A stretch of 64,000 bases of DNA from Tissierellia bacterium (lineage in GTDB: Bacteria > Bacillota > Clostridia > Tissierellales > Peptoniphilaceae): assembly GCA_012728295.1 (NCBI GenBank), contig JAAYFJ010000039.1, positions 18,226 to 82,225 of the forward strand, in the 5' to 3' direction. The position numbers and the translations under genes are program-made. Numbering within the stretch: position 1 is the first letter of the stretch; every line of letters starts with the position of its first letter. The notes below the pieces were generated by a model. The model saw only the letters and a list, made by a program, of their open reading frames with translations, ran no database searches and had not been told where the DNA came from. Shown here in pieces: positions 25,645-35,115 of this stretch.

Positions 25645-26310
25645 ATGAAATTTCGCTCAAAGCTAGTATATTTATGGATTTTTATGCTAACTTTCATTGG
25701 TGGCTTTATCAACGTTGGGACAATAATATTTTATGGAGTACCGATTACGCACCATACAGGAAATATTAGCCAGCTCACAAAAGGGTTATACGGAGGAGAA
25801 TATCAAACTGTAATACTGCTATTTTCCGTTATTTTAGCGTTTTTTCTAGGCGCATTTTTATCAGGACTCCTATTTTATAGAAGAGAGTTATCTCCCAAAA
25901 AAAGATATGGAGGAGTATTGCTAATATGCGGGATAGCAGTACTCATAGGATGGATTTTTAAAATACCTGCTTCTATATACATACCTACCATTGCATTTAT
26001 ACAAGGGCTGCAAAATGCCATGTTCATTCACTATAAAGGTCTATTAGTTAGAACCACCCACATGACAGGGTATTTAAGTGATGCAGGCTTTAACCTAGGT
26101 TGTGCTCTGCGGGGTAGCAAAAGTGGTTATCGGAAATTTTTATTCTATATCTCAGTTGTGCTTTGCTTCTTTATCGGAGGTCTAGTCTCTGCATTTGTCA
26201 ATAACTACCATCCTTCATATATTTTCTTAATTGCTGGAATATTGTATATATTTACAGGATCTTATTATTTTGGAATTAGAAGACAGTTTCTGGAAGAGAA
26301 ATCTAAATAA
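25645..26310 (+). CDS. YoaK-family (DUF1275) membrane protein
   Basis: 221 residues with about six hydrophobic helices: LTFIGGFINVGTIIFYG, then HHTGNISQL, AFFLGAFLSGLLF, FIQGLQNAMFIHYKGLLVRTTHMTGYLSDAG and two C-terminal helices. The HxTGNxs and THMTGxLSD motifs are the DUF1275 hallmarks. The biochemical function of the family is unknown. It has its own promoter and a palindromic terminator, so it is monocistronic. Confidence 0.88.
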   Translation: MKFRSKLVYLWIFMLTFIGGFINVGTIIFYGVPITHHTGNISQLTKGLYGGEYQTVILLFSVILAFFLGAFLSGLLFYRRELSPKKRYGGVLLICGIAVLIGWIFKIPASIYIPTIAFIQGLQNAMFIHYKGLLVRTTHMTGYLSDAGFNLGCALRGSKSGYRKFLFYISVVLCFFIGGLVSAFVNNYHPSYIFLIAGILYIFTGSYYFGIRRQFLEEKSK

Positions 26311-26340
26311 TAGTTTGTATAAAAGTGACAAGTAGAATAG

Positions 26341-26374
26341 AAAAGCCACTATGCATATATGCATAGTGGCTTTT
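26341..26374. terminator. bidirectional terminator
   Basis: Perfect 34-base palindrome with A- and T-runs at its ends, between convergent genes. Confidence 0.9.
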
Positions 26375-26401
26375 AGCTTAAAACTAATAATAACAAATTA
26401 A

Positions 26402-26911
26402 TCAAGTTTTACTTTTAGCATCTGCTAGTACAAATTCCTCTTCTGGGCTGAGCTTATCCTTCGCCTCACCTAAGACTATTACCTTAGAATATATCATGCC
26501 CTTAGACGCTTCATTAATTCCTGTGATAATAATGCCATTCAAATTAATATCTAAAAGACAAAGTGAAAAGCTTAAATTCATGCCAGTGTCTTCAAAAGCA
26601 TCATATCTCTTCAATGAGAAATGCACTATTGTAGTATCAAAAGCATTAGTAATTTTCTTCATAGTGTTTTCAAGCTCACCATGCTTCTCGTGTAAGCCTT
26701 TAACTTCGCTATTGAGTGATTTTAGTAATTCTCCCAGTGTAATAGGCTCTTCTACTAAAACTAATCTATCTAACCTTCTTTTTAACGCTTGTAATTTGTT
26801 AATCTTTTGCCAGTTATTCCACTCCATAATGAGTAATATAATTACTGCTATTATAAGACCTAGAATAATCCATCCGCTATTAACTGAAAGTGAATCTATA
26901 ATTTTGCTCAT
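26402..26911 (-). CDS. DUF4446-family membrane protein
   Basis: 169 residues. One membrane helix at about 13-30 (IILGLIIAVIILLIM), then a coiled region, then the family core VHFSLKRYDAFEDTGMNLSFSLCLLD and a short beta end. DUF4446 genes are known next to parAB near clostridial origins; the role is unknown. The ATG at 26911 is chosen (AGGTG upstream); a longer frame would overlap the preceding gene by 55 bases. It starts eight bases past that gene's stop. Confidence 0.82.
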   Translation of the reverse strand: MSKIIDSLSVNSGWIILGLIIAVIILLIMEWNNWQKINKLQALKRRLDRLVLVEEPITLGELLKSLNSEVKGLHEKHGELENTMKKITNAFDTTIVHFSLKRYDAFEDTGMNLSFSLCLLDINLNGIIITGINEASKGMIYSKVIVLGEAKDKLSPEEEFVLADAKSKT

Positions 26912-26919
26912 AACAACAC

Positions 26920-27525
26920 CTATTTTATTACTCCTTCTAGTAAAATTTTCCAGTCTACATTCGCCTTTAACCAAAGTTCATTTTCACTTCTAGTCAGACC
27001 ATAAGAATACGCTGGATCAGCTCTAAATTCCACCTGTTTTAGCTCATATTCACCAATATCCAGCTTTTCTCTTTGCCACAAAGAACAAAGTGTATTGGGA
27101 TCATCGTAGATATTTTCACCTTTACCCTTAAACATTTGCTCCTGCGTTTCTGATGTTCCATTTAATTTTAAGAAAAGTCCATTTATTTCTTCCATGTCCA
27201 TTTGGCTATAACAAAACTTTTGATTATTCTCACATAGCATTACTAATGGTTTGTCATCCCTTATATGACCTAAGGTAGCCATTAACTCTAATACGACCTG
27301 TCTTAATCCCATGGGAGCAGTGGCTACTTCTGCCATATGATAGCTAGAAATACAAAATTCAGTCCAATGCATAATTTGTACGAAGAATACCCAGCCATTG
27401 TTTAGGCTAGAAGCCATTTTGTCTTTCTCTTCCAATGTCATAAAGTCATTGTGGATTACTACTCCAAGGGTTGGACCACCCCATCCATGGCTTTTCTTTC
27501 CTATTAGATAAAATATAGGTCTCAT
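26920..27525 (-). CDS. hypothetical protein in the par operon
   Basis: 201 residues, not recognised. No signal peptide or membrane segment. It has a Trp-, Cys- and Met-rich middle, and a start RPIFYLIGKKSHGWGG that looks like a beta strand plus loop. Its ATG overlaps the parB stop by one base, so it is translated with parB. DUF4446 follows, making a parA-parB-unknown-DUF4446 operon. The position suggests a link to chromosome partitioning or the envelope near the origin, but nothing in the sequence proves it. Confidence 0.7.
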   Translation of the reverse strand: MRPIFYLIGKKSHGWGGPTLGVVIHNDFMTLEEKDKMASSLNNGWVFFVQIMHWTEFCISSYHMAEVATAPMGLRQVVLELMATLGHIRDDKPLVMLCENNQKFCYSQMDMEEINGLFLKLNGTSETQEQMFKGKGENIYDDPNTLCSLWQREKLDIGEYELKQVEFRADPAYSYGLTRSENELWLKANVDWKILLEGVIK

Positions 27526-28373
27526 TATATTTGCTCCTTAAAAAATGTAATGATCCGCTCTAAATCTTCGTTGCCATAATAATCAATTTCTAAATGTCCC
27601 TTGTTTTTTCCAGGAACGATTCTTACCTTACTACCTATTATACCCATAAGTTCGTTCTCTAGAGCCTCAAAATATATAGACTCTTGACTTTTTTTTGGTC
27701 TAGGCATTATCTTATCGGTTTTTCTGACAGTAAGATTTCCATCTATTATTTTTACTGCAGCTTCATATTGTTTATCTGTCGGCAAACTCAATAGCTGCTT
27801 CCCATGGCTAATAGACAGTTTTCCAGCTTCCACAAAGTCAACCACCCTAGGATCTAAACGTAATAATCTCATAGTATTACCTATATATCCTCGACTTTTG
27901 CCAATAACTTGCCCAAGTTCCTCTTGAGTTATCCCATAATTCTCTATTACAGAAGTATATGCTCTAGCTTCCTCAATCGGATTTAAATCTTCGCGCTGAA
28001 CATTCTCTATCAGCGCTATTTGTGCCTGTTGTTTATCGTCTATTTTCCGCAGAATCACAGGAACATTCTCTAGTCCGGCAATTTTCGCAGCTCTAAGTCG
28101 TCTTTCTCCAGCAATAAGCTCGTATTTTTTTCCTTTTTTTGTAACGATAAGCGGTTGCAAGACTCCGAACTCCGATATTGACGCTGCCAGCTCTCCTAAA
28201 GCTTCTTCGTTAAATGTTGATCTAGGCTGATAAGGGTTTGCTGTAATTTCTGAAATTGGCAAGTTAACTAACTCTTCAGCAATAGATTTCGGCCTTAATA
28301 GAGCTTGTGCTTGTGATTTATCCTGTATTAGCTCGTTTATTCCTCTACCTAATCCTCTTTTGTTGGTTTTCAT
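27525..28373 (-). CDS. parB: chromosome-partitioning protein ParB (Spo0J)
   Basis: 282 residues. Binds parS and spreads as a CTP-dependent clamp to organise the origin. NPYQPR at about 46-51 and the CTP-binding GERRLRA at 89-95 are intact; the helix-turn-helix is in YGITQEELGQVIGKSRGYIGNTMRLL; a C-terminal dimer domain ends the protein. The N-terminal KRGLGRGINELI is the usual ParA-contact segment. The ATG at 28373 follows TGGAG; the longer frame would read through the parS-like palindrome. Confidence 0.96.
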   Translation of the reverse strand: MKTNKRGLGRGINELIQDKSQAQALLRPKSIAEELVNLPISEITANPYQPRSTFNEEALGELAASISEFGVLQPLIVTKKGKKYELIAGERRLRAAKIAGLENVPVILRKIDDKQQAQIALIENVQREDLNPIEEARAYTSVIENYGITQEELGQVIGKSRGYIGNTMRLLRLDPRVVDFVEAGKLSISHGKQLLSLPTDKQYEAAVKIIDGNLTVRKTDKIMPRPKKSQESIYFEALENELMGIIGSKVRIVPGKNKGHLEIDYYGNEDLERIITFFKEQI

Positions 28374-28386
28374 ATTATCACTCCAG

Positions 28387-28402
28387 TGCTCCACGTGGAG
28401 CA
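28387..28402. promoter_or_regulatory. parS-like site between parA and parB
   Basis: TGCTCCACGTGGAGCA is a perfect 16-bp palindrome with the CACGTG core of bacterial parS. It fills the gap between the parA stop and the parB ribosome site. Compared with the Bacillus consensus TGTTNCACGTGAAACA the flanks are more GC-rich. Confidence 0.85.
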
Positions 28403-29206
28403 TTAAACATTAAAAAGACCAAAGAATCTCTTGCCTTTAATCGATTCACCTTGTCTTTTCAGGAATTCTTGTGACAATTTCTTATATGCTTGTGCGCCTT
28501 TACTCAATCTGTCGTAATTATATATGCTCTGTCCAAATGATGGCGCTTCTGCAAGTCTAACATTCCTTGGAACCATAGTTTCATATAGTTTTTCTTTAAA
28601 AAAACCTCTAACTTCTTCAATTACCTGTATTGCTAAATTATTTCTCATGTCGACCATTGTCATAATAACGCCATCAATGTCTAAGTCATTGTTGTGATTA
28701 GCTTTTACTAATTCAATTGTATTAAACAAATGGCTAACACCTTCAAGAGCGTAGTACTCGCTTTGAATTGGTATTAGTACGCTATTGGCAGCTACTAACG
28801 ATAGTATGCTCAAAAATCCTAGGGAAGGGGGGCAATCTATAAAGATATAGTCATACTCTTCAGACACTTTGCTTAGTCTGTCTTTTAATATCTGTTCCCA
28901 ATTACGTTCTCTTGCTAGCATTACTTCTAGTCCAACTAAGTTAGGATCAGCTGGCAAAAGACTTAAGGTATTATCTATAGAGATTATTGTTTCGCTAATG
29001 TCAAGATTGTTTGCTATAACATCGTATAGGGTATTTTCAAAATTTTCGGAATTCACTCCCATTCCAGAGGTAGCATTGCCTTGGGGGTCCATATCAATTA
29101 ATAGTACCTTTCTGCCTAGGCGAGCAACGCCTGCTGAAAGGTTAATAGCCGTTGTGGTTTTTCCTACGCCACCTTTTTGATTAAAGAGGGCAAATGTTTT
29201 GGCCAT
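28403..29206 (-). CDS. parA: chromosome-partitioning ATPase ParA (Soj)
   Basis: 267 residues. Deviant Walker A KGGVGKTT at 11-18 with signature K11 and catalytic K16; LLIDMDPQGNAT (switch I) and FIDCPPSLG (switch II). It moves or regulates ParB-parS complexes; in Bacillus Soj also controls DnaA. Compared with classic Soj the C-terminus is slightly extended (KGKRFFGLFNV), a basic tail. AAGGATGG precedes the ATG. parS-like palindromes lie both upstream and just downstream of the gene. Confidence 0.97.
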   Translation of the reverse strand: MAKTFALFNQKGGVGKTTTAINLSAGVARLGRKVLLIDMDPQGNATSGMGVNSENFENTLYDVIANNLDISETIISIDNTLSLLPADPNLVGLEVMLARERNWEQILKDRLSKVSEEYDYIFIDCPPSLGFLSILSLVAANSVLIPIQSEYYALEGVSHLFNTIELVKANHNNDLDIDGVIMTMVDMRNNLAIQVIEEVRGFFKEKLYETMVPRNVRLAEAPSFGQSIYNYDRLSKGAQAYKKLSQEFLKRQGESIKGKRFFGLFNV

Positions 29207-29264
29207 ATTACCATCCTTTCTTTTTTATATCATACCAAAGAACAGGAAAAAAAGATATACTTAA

Positions 29265-29280
29265 CGCTCCACGTGGAGCA
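29265..29280. promoter_or_regulatory. second parS-like site upstream of parA
   Basis: CGCTCCACGTGGAGCA differs from the site at 28387-28402 only in its first base. It lies 58 bases before the parA start, where ParB binding could also affect parAB transcription. Confidence 0.82.
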
Positions 29281-29427
29281 TACTTTATATATTATTAAAT
29301 ATATAAAATTTTTCACTAATTACATATGCTTTCTTTACCATATTTTTACCTTTTTTAAACCAGTACATTAGAGTTTAGAGAATAGGGAATTAGTTAAATT
29401 ATTATAATACAGTTGGCCGTTCCACAG

Positions 29428-29731
29428 TTATCCCCAACACTATCCACAGCCTTTTCTTCGATTCAATAACTTCTGTGGATATCTTTGTGGATATGTGTTG
29501 ATGCCAAGATTATATTCTTTTATATTTTATTGTATTTATTAAATACATTGACATCGGGGAAATATGGCCATTTTAACAGCTTACACGGTTTTAGAATAGC
29601 TAAAACTGTAATTTTATTATACTCTCTGTCGTAATATTGTATTATTTAAAAACTGCAAATCTCTATGTTTATCCACGTTATCCACAGCCATTGTTTAAAT
29701 CGCATCATTATCAACTGTGTTCTGTGGATAT
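29428..29731. other. DnaA-box cluster between parA and rsmG (candidate origin element)
   Basis: Seven DnaA-box-like nonamers: 29428-29436 (one mismatch), 29440-29448, 29474-29482, 29486-29494, 29669-29677, 29678-29686 (perfect TTATCCACA) and 29723-29731. Both orientations occur, and 29669-29686 is two boxes end to end. Very AT-rich segments (29510-29545, 29600-29650) could serve for unwinding. The whole gap 29207-29893 has no supportable gene. DnaA boxes in the rsmG-parA interval are known origin elements in several bacteria. Confidence 0.8.
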
Positions 29732-29835
29732 CTTTGCCGTATTATTTTGCCTTGCTTTGTATATTTTTTGTACCGTATATTTTGCCTTCTGAAAGGTTTT
29801 AAGAAAAATCTAGTACTATTTCATTCTGAAAAGTT

Positions 29836-29870
29836 TAAACCTTTCGTACGTTGATTTTACGAAAGGTTTA
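29836..29870 (-). terminator. 12-bp inverted repeat downstream of rsmG
   Basis: Arms 29836-29847 and 29859-29870, 11-base loop, followed on the minus strand by a T-rich run. It would end the mnmE-mnmG-rsmG transcript before the DnaA-box cluster. Confidence 0.6.
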
Positions 29871-29893
29871 CTTAATTGGTCTATTATATTTTA

Positions 29894-30601
29894 TTATAGG
29901 GGTTTTGTTCTAGGCTTTCCGCCACCCCTTGGATATTTACTATGGGTTTTCTCTACTTTCTTTATTATCAGCAATTGTGGTTGCCAATCTAGATGGGGGA
30001 TATTTATCGTCTCTTTTCGTACATATTTTCCCCCTAAAATTTTTATTGCCTTCTCAGCTTGCTCCAATTCTTCTTCTGCGGCAGATCCTTTCATTGCTAT
30101 AAAAAATCCACCAACCTTTACAAAAGGTATGCAATATTCAGCCAGGGTAGGAAGAGGAGCCACTGCTCTGGATATTACCATATCAAACTTCTCTCGAAAT
30201 TCACTTTTCCTTGCCATTTCTTCTGCTCTACCGTGAACAGCTTCAATATCTTTAAGCTTTAGCTCAGATATTACTTCTTGAAGAAATTTAATTCTCTTAT
30301 TTAAGCTGTCCGCCAATACCATTTTCCATTCTGGTTTCATGATTTTTAGTGGTATGCCAGGAAAACCTCCACCTGTTCCCATATCTAATACACTTGAGGT
30401 CGTTTCCAATTCTTTTAATAACAGGGGAGAGATGCTATCTAGAAAGTGCTTTATCTCCATATCTTTTTCTTCAGTTAGTGACGTGATATTAAATTTCTCA
30501 TTCCATTCTAATATCATATCTCTATATGATTCAAATTCTTTTTCTTGAGTGGGGGAGAGTTCTATGTCCCAAAGCTCGAGACCTTCTTTAAGCCATTTCA
30601 T
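29894..30601 (-). CDS. rsmG: 16S rRNA (guanine527-N7)-methyltransferase RsmG (GidB)
   Basis: 235 residues. Methylates N7 of G527 in 16S rRNA with SAM; loss of function gives low-level streptomycin resistance in other bacteria. [23 protein letters not shown] is the conserved N-terminal block; [17 protein letters not shown] is the SAM loop; ISRAVAPL is characteristic. A short basic tail ([10 protein letters not shown]) is the usual end. The start overlaps the end of mnmG by 14 bases, so the genes are coupled. Confidence 0.97.
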   Translation of the reverse strand: MKWLKEGLELWDIELSPTQEKEFESYRDMILEWNEKFNITSLTEEKDMEIKHFLDSISPLLLKELETTSSVLDMGTGGGFPGIPLKIMKPEWKMVLADSLNKRIKFLQEVISELKLKDIEAVHGRAEEMARKSEFREKFDMVISRAVAPLPTLAEYCIPFVKVGGFFIAMKGSAAEEELEQAEKAIKILGGKYVRKETINIPHLDWQPQLLIIKKVEKTHSKYPRGGGKPRTKPL

Positions 30602-32498
30602 TAAATTTTCTCCTTCTTCTCATTTCTAGATATATCAATAGTACATTAATATCTGCAGGGGAGACGCCTGAAATCCTTGACGCCTGCCCCACCGATTGGG
30701 GTTTAATCTGCTTAAGCTTTGCTCTGGCCTCTGTGCTTAAACCTTGTACATCATCATAATCAAATTCTAACTCTAATGGTTGACTCTCTAGTTTTCTGAA
30801 CTTATCTATTTGCTGTTGTTGCTTTTGTATATATCCTTCATATTTAATCTGTATTTCTACTTGCTCCCAAACTTCTTTTTTCAAAACAGGTCTTTCTATA
30901 TCCAGTGGAGCTAAGGATAAATAGTTCAATTCAGATCTGCGGAGCAACTCTGCCATTGTAACAGCTGTTTTAATCGGTGCAGAATTTAATCCTTCAAGAA
31001 CTGAATTGGTGGCTTCTGTCGGTGTTAATACTATGTTTTGTAGTCTCTTTAATTCAGAATCCACATTTTCTTTTTTATGATAGAAGTGATCATATCTGTT
31101 TTTTTGTACTAATCCCACTTCATAGCCTAAGTCTGTAAGTCGTAAATCTGCGTTGTCCTGACGAAGTGTTAGTCTATATTCACTTCTTGCCGTCATCATT
31201 CTATAGGGTTCATCAGTAAATTTTGTCACCAAATCATCTATTAACACTCCAATATATGCCTGTGACCTATCTAATATTAAAGGTTCTTTACCTTCTATCT
31301 TCAGCACAGCATTAATTCCCGCTATTATTCCCTGAGCAGCAGCCTCTTCATAGCCAGAAGATCCATTAATTTGCCCTGCAAAAAATAATCCATTCCACTT
31401 TTGATGTTCTAGTGAGTTTTTTAATGTGGTAGCATCAATGGCGTCGTATTCTATGGCATATGCAGATCTCATGAATCTTACGTTTTCCAAGCCTTCAATG
31501 TTCTTATATATTTCCATCTGCACTTCTTCCGGCAAAGAACTTGATACGCCTTGTACATACATCTCTTTGGTGCTTGCACCTTCAGGTTCAATAAATACCT
31601 GATGATTGTCTCTATCGGGGAATCTGACGATTTTATCTTCGATAGATGGGCAATATCTCGGTCCTACACCTTCAATGTCTCCTAAATATAATGCAGACCT
31701 GTGAATGTTTTCCCTTATTATCTCATGTGCTTTGGGAGTAGTATATGTTAGGTAACAGGGAATTTGCGGTCTATCCAAAATTTTTTCAGAGTTTAAAAAT
31801 GAAAAGGGGACTACTGTTTCATCACCTTCTTGTAATTCCATGTTCTCATAATTAATATAATCCTTATGAATCCTTGCAGGTGTGCCTGTCTTCATTCTTC
31901 TAAGGCCAATACCCATATCTGTTAAACTGCTGGATAATTCTTCAGCAGGTCTCATATTATCTGGCCCTGAAGAATAATTTAATTCCCCCATAAAAATTCT
32001 TCCACGAAGATATGTTCCAGTGCAAACGATTACAGCTTTTGCTCTATAAATTGCTCCTGTTGCTGTTGCTACCCCTGTAACTATATCGCCTTCATATAAT
32101 AGGGAAACCACCTCTCCTTGGCGCAAAGTTAAATTTGGCTCATTTTCCAATACCGTTTTCATGGCTTCATGATATTCTCGCTTATCTGCTTGCACCCTTA
32201 AGGAATGAACGGCAGGCCCCTTTGAAGTATTCAGCATACGGCTTTGCAAATATGTCTTATCTATATTCAAAGCCATTTCACCACCTAAGGCGTCAACTTC
32301 TCGCACTAAATGGCCCTTTCCCGTACCTCCTATATTAGGATTACACGAAAGAGCTACTATGCTATCTAATTGCATGGTCATTAGCAGGGTATCATGTCCC
32401 ATTCTAGCTGCAGCTAGCGCAGCTTCAGTTCCAGCATGACCTGCTCCCACCACTATAATTTCATAGGATTTACCCTCGTAGGGTTTAATATTACTCAT
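30588..32498 (-). CDS. mnmG: tRNA uridine-5-carboxymethylaminomethyl modification enzyme MnmG (GidA)
   Basis: 636 residues. FAD-dependent partner of MnmE that installs the (carboxymethyl)aminomethyl group at wobble U34 of tRNAs. The FAD dinucleotide loop [19 protein letters not shown] is at the N-terminus; [23 protein letters not shown] and GTYLRGRIF are invariant blocks; [10 protein letters not shown] and the C-terminal helical tRNA-binding domain close the protein. Overlaps rsmG; the mnmE stop lies 11 bases upstream. Confidence 0.98.
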   Translation of the reverse strand: MSNIKPYEGKSYEIIVVGAGHAGTEAALAAARMGHDTLLMTMQLDSIVALSCNPNIGGTGKGHLVREVDALGGEMALNIDKTYLQSRMLNTSKGPAVHSLRVQADKREYHEAMKTVLENEPNLTLRQGEVVSLLYEGDIVTGVATATGAIYRAKAVIVCTGTYLRGRIFMGELNYSSGPDNMRPAEELSSSLTDMGIGLRRMKTGTPARIHKDYINYENMELQEGDETVVPFSFLNSEKILDRPQIPCYLTYTTPKAHEIIRENIHRSALYLGDIEGVGPRYCPSIEDKIVRFPDRDNHQVFIEPEGASTKEMYVQGVSSSLPEEVQMEIYKNIEGLENVRFMRSAYAIEYDAIDATTLKNSLEHQKWNGLFFAGQINGSSGYEEAAAQGIIAGINAVLKIEGKEPLILDRSQAYIGVLIDDLVTKFTDEPYRMMTARSEYRLTLRQDNADLRLTDLGYEVGLVQKNRYDHFYHKKENVDSELKRLQNIVLTPTEATNSVLEGLNSAPIKTAVTMAELLRRSELNYLSLAPLDIERPVLKKEVWEQVEIQIKYEGYIQKQQQQIDKFRKLESQPLELEFDYDDVQGLSTEARAKLKQIKPQSVGQASRISGVSPADINVLLIYLEMRRRRKFNEMA

Positions 32499-32509
32499 CC
32501 TTGTCCTTT

Positions 32510-33880
32510 CTATTTGCCTAAACAGAATCTTGAAAATACTTCTTCTAACACATCTTCTCCAACAGAATCCCCTAAAATACCACCTAAGGCATCATATGCT
32601 CCACGGATATCCACCTCCAGGCAATCCATGGTAACTCCCATATTTACACCTTCCAATAGTTCAACAACATGGTCTTTAGCTGTTTCCACAAGCCTTCTGT
32701 GTCTAATATTATTTAAAAGGGGAGTTTCGTGTTCAACGGGTTCCGACTGGAAAAATAATTCTAAAATTGCATCTTCCAAGGCTTCCACGCCTCGATCTTC
32801 CACCAATGCAGTCTCTACTATTAAATTGCCTTGCATTCTATTTAAGAGTTCATCACTCCAATTAGCGGCAACTTTATCGCTTTTATTCCATAATATTATG
32901 CTTTTCCTATTAAGAGCTTCCTCTAATACCGACTCATCTTCATCGGTCCAAGGTTCTGATCGGTCAAATACAGCAAGTAATAAATCAGCTTCTTGAACCT
33001 CATCTCTGGCTCTTTGAACTCCAATTTTTTCTACTATATCCCCAGTTTCTCTAATTCCTGCTGTGTCCAGCAACCTTAAAGTAATGCCATGAACTTGGAT
33101 ATAGGCTTCTATTGTATCTCTAGTTGTGCCTGGAATATCCGTTACAATAGCTCGTTCCTCTCGTAAAAGCCTGTTTAATAAGGAGGATTTACCCACATTA
33201 GGCTTCCCTAATATTACAGTCTTTATTCCCTCCCTCAATAACTTACCTTTGTCATAAGATGATAAAAGTTCATCTATATTAACAATTAAATCTTCTGCTA
33301 TACTTCTTATTTCTTTCTCATTTATTCGTTCAATGTCTTCTTCTGGATAGTCAATGTCCGCTTGAATAAAAGCAAATAATGACAAGAGTTTTTCTCTTAA
33401 GTCCATTACGGCTTCTGTCAATCGTCCTTGGAGTTGTCTTAATGACAACTCTACTCCTTTTTCAGAATGCGATTTAATAACGTCTATTACAGCTTCCGCT
33501 TGAGTTAAGTCTAGTCTTCCGTTTAAAAATGCGCGCTTAGTAAATTCACCAGGCTCTGCAGGTCTGGCACCTGATCTTAATACGGTAGATAGTACTCTAG
33601 TTACCACTTTTATGCCTCCATGGCAATGTATCTCCACCATATCTTCTCTAGTATATGTGTGAGGCGCTTTCATAAATACACATAAGACCTCATCTAATAG
33701 AAGGTCTCCCTCGTAAAAATGACCATATTGTAATACTCTATGATCCTGATCTCCCATTGGCTTGCCATTTGGTTTTTTAAAATGTCTATTAGCAATCTCT
33801 AACGCTTTTTTTCCACTTAAACGCACTATGGCGATTCCACCTTCTCCTAAAGCAGTGGATATTGCAGCAATAGTTCCCAT
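32510..33880 (-). CDS. mnmE: tRNA modification GTPase MnmE (TrmE)
   Basis: 456 residues. Binds formyl-tetrahydrofolate and GTP and works with MnmG on tRNA U34. N-terminal folate domain ([21 protein letters not shown]); G domain in the middle with G1 [10 protein letters not shown]2/G3 IPGTTRDT and DTAGIRET, G4 NKSD; the C-terminal catalytic CLGK motif is intact. The ATG at 33880 follows GAGGAGG; 14 upstream codons are rejected. In many Bacillota jag stands directly upstream, but here about 4.3 kb of other genes intervene. Confidence 0.97.
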   Translation of the reverse strand: MGTIAAISTALGEGGIAIVRLSGKKALEIANRHFKKPNGKPMGDQDHRVLQYGHFYEGDLLLDEVLCVFMKAPHTYTREDMVEIHCHGGIKVVTRVLSTVLRSGARPAEPGEFTKRAFLNGRLDLTQAEAVIDVIKSHSEKGVELSLRQLQGRLTEAVMDLREKLLSLFAFIQADIDYPEEDIERINEKEIRSIAEDLIVNIDELLSSYDKGKLLREGIKTVILGKPNVGKSSLLNRLLREERAIVTDIPGTTRDTIEAYIQVHGITLRLLDTAGIRETGDIVEKIGVQRARDEVQEADLLLAVFDRSEPWTDEDESVLEEALNRKSIILWNKSDKVAANWSDELLNRMQGNLIVETALVEDRGVEALEDAILELFFQSEPVEHETPLLNNIRHRRLVETAKDHVVELLEGVNMGVTMDCLEVDIRGAYDALGGILGDSVGEDVLEEVFSRFCLGK

Positions 33881-33978
33881 AGAAACCTCCTCTCCAAAAG
33901 TGAATAGTATTGATGTAATCACTATTATATCATTATAGTTGTAATAAGGAAAAAGGAATATTTCTTAGTCTAATTACT

Positions 33979-34587
33979 TTAACAGACTAGGGCAAATTGC
34001 TTTCTATAGCTTAGCGGAGTTTCTCCAGTATGCTTTTTAAAAGTTGTAGAAAAATGCGTTTGACTGTTATAGCCGACTTCTTCTGCAATAATATCCATGG
34101 ATTTAGAGGACTGGGTCAATAATATTTTTGCCTTTTCAACTCTTTTTTCATTTACGTATTCACAAAATCTTATACCTGTGTATTTTTTATATTGTTTACA
34201 TAAATAGTTTTTACTAAGATGAACATGCTTTGCCAGGATATTGAGATTCAAATCCTCATTTAAATGGTCATCAATATACGCCATGACTCTTTCAATTTCG
34301 CTAATGTTGTGCCCATATTCTTTTTGTAAAGCCCTGTGGTAATTTATTATAACGGATATATAATCTCTGCTAGTGATTAATAATGAACGATTCTTTTCAT
34401 ATATTGGCTTAAATTTAGTTTTAGTCATACTTCGAAGATGAGTATAAATAATGGCGTTTAAATCTGTAATAAATACCAATTTCTCTTTTGGTTCCATTGT
34501 CCCCAATGTTGCAGAAAACTCTCTTCTCAACCGTGATTCATCATGATTCTTAATAATATAAAGTAATTCCATTTCACTTTGGTTCAT
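33979..34587 (-). CDS. AraC-family transcriptional regulator
   Basis: 202 residues. The first 90 are a helical domain without a cupin. The last 100 are the double helix-turn-helix: VMAYIDDHLNEDLNLNILAKHVHLSKNYLCKQYKKYTG and MDIIAEEVGYNSQTHFSTTFKKHTGETPLSYRK. It is encoded divergently from the flavodoxin gene across 117 bases, so it may control that operon and itself. The ATG follows AAGGAGAGG. The signal sensed is unknown. Confidence 0.88.
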   Translation of the reverse strand: MNQSEMELLYIIKNHDESRLRREFSATLGTMEPKEKLVFITDLNAIIYTHLRSMTKTKFKPIYEKNRSLLITSRDYISVIINYHRALQKEYGHNISEIERVMAYIDDHLNEDLNLNILAKHVHLSKNYLCKQYKKYTGIRFCEYVNEKRVEKAKILLTQSSKSMDIIAEEVGYNSQTHFSTTFKKHTGETPLSYRKQFALVC

Positions 34588-34671
34588 ATGCCTCTCCTTA
34601 TTGAGTTAGATTATTAAAAACTTCGTTTCTATATTTAAAAATCCCTGTATTTATATATAGTATAATATCAT

Positions 34672-34686
34672 TGATAGTATTTATCA
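34672..34686. promoter_or_regulatory. Fur-box-like site at the flavodoxin promoter
   Basis: TGATAGTATTTATCA matches 12 of 14 defined positions of the Fur consensus TGATAATnATTATCA. It is the core of a larger 11-bp inverted repeat (34666-34676 and 34682-34692) that starts at the last base of a TATAAT -10 element (34661-34666). Repressor binding here would block the promoter, so iron limitation could induce flavodoxin. Confidence 0.6.
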
Positions 34687-34704
34687 ATGATAAGGAGGGT
34701 ATTA

Positions 34705-35115
34705 ATGAAAAAAGTTTTTGTAATCTATTGGAGTGGAACAGGCAATACTGAAATTATGGCTAAAGCTGTAGCTGAAGGTGTTGGCGATGGAGCAGTTTTA
34801 AAGTCAGTTGATTCTGCCTCAGTTGAAGATGTGGCTTCTTGCGATGCTCTTGCGCTAGGTTGTCCTTCAATGGGTGATGAAGTGCTAGAGGAAGAAGTTA
34901 TGGAACCTTTTGTAGAGTCCATTAAAGATGTAGTAAAAGGAAAAAATGTGGCTTTATTCGGTTCATATGGCTGGGGTAATGGCCAATGGATGAGAGATTG
35001 GCAAGAGAGAATGGAAGGCTATGGAGCTAATGTAGATGAACCTGTGATAGCCATGGGCGCTCCAAACGACTATCTAGAAGGCCAGCTTAGAGATCTTGGT
35101 GCCGGCTTAGCATAA
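34705..35115 (+). CDS. flavodoxin
   Basis: 136 residues. FMN-binding electron carrier that replaces ferredoxin when iron is short. The phosphate loop is WSGTGNTEIMA; aromatic FMN contacts lie in the GCPSMGDEVLEE loop and in FGSYGWGNGQWM; the C-terminus is typical. ATG at 34705 behind AAGGAGGG. The TAA overlaps the ATG of the DUF3793 gene. A Fur-box-like palindrome overlaps the promoter, which fits iron control. Confidence 0.93.
   Translation: MKKVFVIYWSGTGNTEIMAKAVAEGVGDGAVLKSVDSASVEDVASCDALALGCPSMGDEVLEEEVMEPFVESIKDVVKGKNVALFGSYGWGNGQWMRDWQERMEGYGANVDEPVIAMGAPNDYLEGQLRDLGAGLA

Noticed and set aside
29207..29427. Short open frame of about 64 codons on the plus strand next to parA
   Set aside because: No ribosome site, very AT-rich, Phe/Tyr/Ile-biased low-complexity translation, and it runs across the second parS-like site.
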